Assembly (NCBI GenBank): GCA_900548545.1
Contig: URKX01000039.1
Location: 1-18,425, forward strand
Length of the DNA stretch: 18,425 bases
Origin: an uncultured Oscillospiraceae bacterium
GTDB lineage: Bacteria > Bacillota > Clostridia > Oscillospirales > Acutalibacteraceae
Direction: 5' to 3'
Shown: in pieces, positions 15,500 through 18,425 of the stretch
Layout of the letters: each line of letters starts with the position of its first letter
Position numbering within the stretch: position 1 is the first letter of the stretch
Position numbers and translations under genes: made by a program
Notes under the pieces: model-generated
Told to the model about the DNA's origin: nothing
What the model saw: the letters and a program-made list of their open reading frames with translations, nothing else
Databases searched by the model: none

Positions 15500-16608
15500 T
15501 CTGTTTCCTCCTCCCTTTCCAACTGGCAGGCCTGGGCAGTGAGGTACCGGGCGTTGGCGTGGTCCACCTCATCCTGCATGGTGATCTCATCCCATTCCAC
15601 CTGGCACTCGGTTTCAAACCCGGACAGGGCAAGCCACGTACGGCAGATCTTCCGCACCACCGGGGTGAGCACCCTGCGGTAGGCATCCAGCTCGCTGGTG
15701 AGCATATCCGCCTGCTGGCTGGACATCCGCTCTGTGGAAGACCAGGAAAGCCCCAGCAGGAAGGGGGGAACCCCCAGTTTTGCCACGATCTGCTCCAGCA
15801 TCTGCCGCACAGGCACGTCGCTGTCCAGGATCTGGTTGTCTGCGCCGATGGCCTTAATAGACACGTCGCCCACTGCCACAAAGTCATTCACTTCCCCAGC
15901 CCGCATGGCCCGGCGCCACTCCTGGGCCATCTGCTGGGCGCGCTCCCCGGCGTACAGGCCGGAGGGGTCCGGCTTGCAGGTGACGGCAAACCGCACGTTG
16001 CCCAGCCGGTCCCAGTTGACGCCCAATGTCTTGTAGATCTTCAACAGCGTTTCACTGACAAAGGGCAGCCCCCGCAGCAGGGACGTCCCCCGGACGGAAC
16101 CGGCCTCCGGGTTCAGGGCGGAGATCAGCAGCAGCTGGGGATAGGGGCATCCCCTGCGCCTGCTCCCGTCCCATACCGAAACTTTCGCCTCCAAGGGGCC
16201 GGCCTGCTCCAGCTCTACGCACTCCAGGGAGGCGTTGTACAGGGCGGCCACCTGCCCCCCAGACACCACCATCTCTCCCACCGCGTTGCCATAGGTAAGC
16301 AGGTCCTCAAAATAGGTGCCCAAAAAGGCATCGATCCCCTGTCCTGCCGCGTTCACCGGCACATCCGCCAGAAAGCGCTCTAAGGCCTCCTGGGCCGCCT
16401 TGTCCGGGCACTCCACCTGGAAGCTCCCCAAAAGCCTGCGCAGTTTGTAGATAGACGCGTCGATGATCGGCACATTCTCCCGAAGGGCCCGGTACAAGGC
16501 CCTTTCCCCCGGGCCGGGAGGCATTCCCCTGCCCAGCCGGAAGGATTCCTCCGGGCGGGTCTGCACACTGGCAGCCACCCTCTGTTCCTTTTTTCGGAAT
16601 CCCAGCAT
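15496..16608 (-). CDS. Phage portal protein
   Basis: A 370-residue protein that would form the 12-fold ring at one capsid vertex. ATG 16608 (MLGFRKKEQR) follows AAAGGAGGATACG; fourteen upstream codons are open without a ribosome site. Portal-like blocks are RALRENVPIIDASIYKLRRL (about 41-60), FEDLLTYGNAVGEMVV (about 100-115), TSLLRGLPFVSETLLKIYKT, and the C-terminal LGVPPFLLGLSW... SSQQADMLTSELDAYRR stretch. It is somewhat short for the family (usually 400-500). It is the first gene of the run. The terminase genes that normally precede a portal gene are absent: upstream is a control region and then the divergent TM2 genes. Confidence 0.88.
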   Translation of the reverse strand: MLGFRKKEQRVAASVQTRPEESFRLGRGMPPGPGERALYRALRENVPIIDASIYKLRRLLGSFQVECPDKAAQEALERFLADVPVNAAGQGIDAFLGTYFEDLLTYGNAVGEMVVSGGQVAALYNASLECVELEQAGPLEAKVSVWDGSRRRGCPYPQLLLISALNPEAGSVRGTSLLRGLPFVSETLLKIYKTLGVNWDRLGNVRFAVTCKPDPSGLYAGERAQQMAQEWRRAMRAGEVNDFVAVGDVSIKAIGADNQILDSDVPVRQMLEQIVAKLGVPPFLLGLSWSSTERMSSQQADMLTSELDAYRRVLTPVVRKICRTWLALSGFETECQVEWDEITMQDEVDHANARYLTAQACQLEREEETE

Positions 16609-16667
16609 CGTATCCTCCTTTCTGGGAGCGGGCTGAAAACCCACTTCCATCCATCCCTACAAAACGG

Positions 16668-16699
16668 CGAAAAGTTGCCCTCTAGAGGACAACTTTTCG
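16668..16699. promoter_or_regulatory. 32-bp near-perfect palindrome in the leader of the phage operon
   Basis: Two 16-base arms (left arm CGAAAAGTTGCCCTCT) match with one mismatch and no spacer. It lies 60-91 bases before the portal ATG. As RNA on either strand it would fold with A/U-rich outer and G/C-rich inner pairs, and U4 within the outer arm, so a bidirectional terminator or attenuator is possible. As DNA it could be an operator for a dimeric repressor. Confidence 0.55.
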
Positions 16700-16740
16700 A
16701 AAATTTCTTGAAAAAATCTTTCAGTTTTTAATTTTATCTT

Positions 16741-16769
16741 ACTAAACCCTCCCTCGGGTTGATTTTCAA
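16741..16769 (-). promoter_or_regulatory. Possible promoter of the phage operon
   Basis: Minus strand: TTGAAA (16769-16764), 17 bases, then TTTAGT (16746-16741). The -10 match is only fair; TAAGAT just downstream fits better but lies 22 bases from the -35. It would give a leader of about 125 bases containing the 32-bp palindrome. Confidence 0.3.
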
Positions 16770-16787
16770 AAACGGGTAGTGTAAGAT
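16759..16787 (+). promoter_or_regulatory. Sigma-A promoter of the TM2 gene pair
   Basis: TTGATT (16759-16764), a 17-base spacer and TAAGAT (16782-16787), about 97 bases before the first TM2 start. The -35 and most of the spacer belong to a box nearly identical to that of the argG promoter. Confidence 0.65.
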
Positions 16788-16884
16788 AAAGACAAAGAAA
16801 AAACACCACTTTTCAAACGGTTGGAATCCATCCGCTGTGCGTCCTAAGTTTTCGCCGGCGGAACGGGAAAGGAATGGAACTACT

Positions 16885-17217
16885 ATGCCTGATTACTATA
16901 ACTACAACCAAAATTCTGGCCAGCCGCCCATGTACAACCCGCCACAATACCAGCCCCAGGCGGGCATGGAACCCCCTCCCGGCTATGTGCAGAAAAGCCG
17001 GATGGCCGCCGGGGTCTTGGCTATCCTCCTGGGCACCTACGGCATCCACAGCTTTTACTTGGGCAACACCTCCCGGGGGCTGCTGCAGCTGCTGTTGTCT
17101 CTGTTCACCTGCGGCGTTGGTGCCATTATCATGTTCATTTGGGGCATTGTGGACGGCGTGCGTATTTTAGACGGCCGCATCAGCACCGATGCCAATGGCG
17201 TATTTTTGAAAGACTGA
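16885..17217 (+). CDS. Small TM2-domain membrane protein
   Basis: A 110-residue membrane protein. Residues 1-33 are rich in Asn, Tyr, Pro and Gln (PDYYNYNQNSGQPP...PPPGY). The TM2 domain follows: KSRMAAGVLAILLGTYGIHS-FYLG at about 37-60 (first helix), then helix two at about 66-88 (LLQLLLSLFTCGVGAIIMFI-WGIVDG), ending in ISTDANGVFLKD. TM2 proteins have two helices joined by a short G-x-H-x-F-Y-L-G turn and have no agreed function in bacteria. The start ATG 16885 has AAAGGA 11 bases upstream; an in-frame GTG at 16837 lacks a ribosome site. Its paralogue follows 30 bases later, probably in one transcript. Confidence 0.85.
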   Translation: MPDYYNYNQNSGQPPMYNPPQYQPQAGMEPPPGYVQKSRMAAGVLAILLGTYGIHSFYLGNTSRGLLQLLLSLFTCGVGAIIMFIWGIVDGVRILDGRISTDANGVFLKD

Positions 17218-17247
17218 CATCACCGCTTTTTGAAAAGGAGAATCCCC

Positions 17248-17904
17248 ATGACAGACTTTGACAACAACCCGCTGCAGGGCCAACCCACCCCGGAACAACA
17301 ACCGGAACCTCAGCCCCAGCCAGCCCCCCAGGGGCAGCCTATGGGGCCGGAAGCAGCCGCTGCCCCAGAGGCTCCCGTGGCAACCCCTTATAACAACCAG
17401 GTGCCCCACCTGACCTTGGACCCCAATGAACCGGATCCCTTCCAGGGCGACCCCTTCCACACTCCCGAACCGCCCCATGCCCCAGAACCGCCTCAGCCTG
17501 AACCCGCCTATCAACAGCCCCACTATGAACAGCCCTCCTACAACGACCCTTCCTATGGTGCGCCCCAGTATGGCGCCCCCCAATACAACACCCAGTACCA
17601 GCCGCCTCAACAGCCTTATTACCAGCCCCAGTACTCAGTGCCGCCTGCTGGCTATCTGCAAAAAAGCCGTCTGGCAGCGGGCCTTTTAGGGATCCTGCTG
17701 GGCACTTTGGGGATCCACAACTTCTACCTGGGCTTTACCACCCGGGGGGTAATCCAGTTGCTGGTTTCGCTAGTTGGCGGTATCTTCACCTGTGGCCTAG
17801 CCACCATAGCCGTGGCCATCTGGGGATTCATTGAGGGTGTCCTGCTGCTTTCCGCCTCCCCTTCCCGGATGTACGATGGGCGTGGTGTTATCTTACGGGA
17901 TTGA
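17248..17904 (+). CDS. TM2-domain membrane protein with long Pro/Gln/Tyr-rich N-terminus
   Basis: 218 residues. Residues 1-132 are low-complexity and disordered-looking: Pro/Gln/Glu-rich at first (PTPEQQPEPQPQPAPQGQPM), then acidic (DPNEPDPFQGDPF), then Tyr-rich repeats of the Y-G-A-P-Q-Y / Y-x-x-P type (about 97-130). The TM2 domain is at about 135-200: GYLQKSRLAAGLLGILLGTL, GIHNFYLGFTTRG, then the second helix and IWGFIEGVLLL. It is clearly a paralogue of the gene before it, with the same junction (PP-x-GY-x-QKSR-x-AAG). ATG 17248 follows AAAAGGAG at 7 bases. The Tyr/Pro-rich tail could mediate protein-protein contacts or self-association; this is inference. Confidence 0.85.
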   Translation: MTDFDNNPLQGQPTPEQQPEPQPQPAPQGQPMGPEAAAAPEAPVATPYNNQVPHLTLDPNEPDPFQGDPFHTPEPPHAPEPPQPEPAYQQPHYEQPSYNDPSYGAPQYGAPQYNTQYQPPQQPYYQPQYSVPPAGYLQKSRLAAGLLGILLGTLGIHNFYLGFTTRGVIQLLVSLVGGIFTCGLATIAVAIWGFIEGVLLLSASPSRMYDGRGVILRD

Positions 17905-18105
17905 CCAGGATAGGCGTCTAAGGAAGCGCACATCCAGCAACCATTGCAACACAAAGAGCTCAGAGAAGGCTGCTTTTTTCTGCATTTTTACATGGATGCC
18001 ACCGTTAACCGTTGAACCGTGTGCCCCCCATAGAAAGAGGCCACCCCAATACAGCGGTGCCCATAAAACAGTAAAAACTTAAAAAAATAATTTTCGTGGG
18101 AGAGT

Positions 18106-18136
18106 GCGGCGTGACTTCAGTCATGCCGTTTCTTCT
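18106..18136 (+). terminator. Probable terminator hairpin downstream of the TM2 pair
   Basis: CGGCGTGAC, loop TTCA, GTCATGCCG (one G-U pair), followed by TTTCTTCTT on the plus strand. It is about 200 bases past the TM2 stop and overlaps the 3' end of the converging minus-strand fragment. Between 17905 and 18105 I see no gene or clear element. Confidence 0.5.
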
Positions 18137-18425
18137 TGCGTCAATAAATTCAGCTGAATAAAGCCTGCACCATCGTAACAGATTTCGCTTTTCTGCTGAC
18201 GTTTACCCAAAGATTTATCCGGCACACCCACATAAATAGCACTGATCACATCCTGCAGAGCACCTGATGTCAATGAATCTATCTTTGCCTACCATTGTAT
18301 CCCGCTCTGCTAACTGGACAATTTCTGTTATTCCAGCCTCAAAATTAAACGAAATCTCGCCCCATTCGCTGTCGTTGTCCACCTGATACAGGTAGACAGC
18401 GGCGGCGATTTTCTTTTTGCGTTTG
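18121..18425 (-). pseudogene. 3' end of an unrecognised gene with an apparent +1 frameshift, cut by the window edge
   Basis: Reading the minus strand from the edge, one frame encodes KRKKKIAAAVYLYQVDNDSE, then WGEISFNFEAGITEIVQLAE and RDTMVGK. It then continues into a cysteine-rich stretch ending at a stop. Shifting by one base at about 18280-18286 gives a protein-like continuation (IDSLTSGALQDVISAIYVGV, PDKSLGKRQQKSEICYDGAG, FIQLNLLTQEETA) ending in TGA at 18121. Together they look like the last ~95 residues of one gene broken by a single extra base. A sequencing error is also possible. I recognise no family. The stretch is AT-richer than the rest of the window, which could mean a different origin. 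Confidence 0.4.

Larger units (their letters stand above)
7654..16608 (-). mobile_element. Compact phage-derived structural cluster: capsid plus baseplate, with no tail tube, sheath, tape measure or terminase
   Basis: Fourteen same-strand genes, each with a clear ribosome site, form one apparent operon. They cover head (portal, protease, capsid, connectors) and tail tip (LysM, hub, spike, W, J, XkdU-type, fibre). Order and families follow Myoviridae-type/PBSX-like tails. Where the tail terminator, sheath, tube, chaperone and tape measure would normally stand, only a 223-aa protein and a 30-aa peptide are found. No integrase, recombinase, repressor, holin, endolysin or terminase is present, and I saw no flanking direct repeats. 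Base composition resembles that of the flanking genes. Whether it makes a particle is unknown. Confidence 0.8.
16733..16790. repeat. Inverted 10-bp repeat carrying TAAGAT on both strands
   Basis: TTTATCTTAC (16733-16742) and its exact complement GTAAGATAAA (16781-16790) face each other 38 bases apart in the divergent control region. The right copy contains the -10 of the TM2 promoter. The left copy gives a matching -10-like box pointing toward the portal gene. Confidence 0.6.

Noticed and set aside
7588..16836. Flanking att-type direct repeats or an integrase for the phage cluster
   Set aside because: I compared the two flanks (7588-7653 and 16609-16836) by eye and saw no shared core. No recombinase frame exists in the window.
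16837..16884. GTG at 16837 as an earlier start of the first TM2 protein
   Set aside because: No ribosome site and an Arg/Glu-rich extension unlike TM2 relatives; ATG 16885 has AAAGGA upstream and starts the typical Tyr/Asn/Pro-rich tail.
17905..18105. Possible short gene or small RNA after the second TM2 gene
   Set aside because: The open frames are short, without ribosome sites, and no convincing promoter-hairpin pair is visible.

Overview
The window looks like the chromosome of a GC-rich Clostridia bacterium (Bacillota, probably an Oscillospiraceae/Ruminococcaceae-type gut anaerobe). I infer this from the strong AGGAGG-type ribosome sites, the sigma-A-like promoters, the style of the proteins and the ordinary Firmicutes housekeeping genes. 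I could not run a database search, so the taxonomy is an inference.

Left part (1-7587): argG and the 5' three quarters of argH lie on the minus strand, behind a promoter with an ArgR-type operator. Next is a TVP38/DedA-family membrane protein (minus). On the plus strand follows a coupled pair: an ECF-like sigma factor and a 697-residue, single-pass membrane protein that is probably its anti-sigma/sensor. The outer part of that protein consists of three diverged copies of one module. The pair converges on hflX (minus) through a shared terminator. hflX has its own promoter.

Middle part (7654-16608): a compact minus-strand run of 14 genes, many overlapping by 4-17 bases, encodes phage structural proteins. 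In order of transcription they are portal, prohead protease, major capsid, two head-tail connector-type proteins, a 223-aa neck/tail protein, a 30-aa peptide, a LysM tail protein, a hub (gpD/XkdQ type), a spike (gpV type), gp25/W, baseplate J, a DUF2313/XkdU tail protein and a short fibre. All frames are open. Tail sheath, tail tube, tape measure, tail chaperone, terminase, integrase, lysis genes and regulators are absent from the run. The cluster therefore encodes a capsid and a baseplate without a recognisable tail between them. It is either a stripped remnant or a domesticated/minimal particle system, and it is the most interesting object here.

Right part (16609-18425): a 276-base control region holds a 32-bp near-perfect palindrome in the leader of the phage run, a 10-bp inverted repeat containing TAAGAT, and a good promoter pointing right. 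That promoter shares a 22-24-bp box with the argG promoter. Two tandem TM2-domain membrane proteins follow on the plus strand. The last 300 bases are AT-richer and hold the 3' end of an unrecognised minus-strand gene that appears to carry a +1 frameshift.
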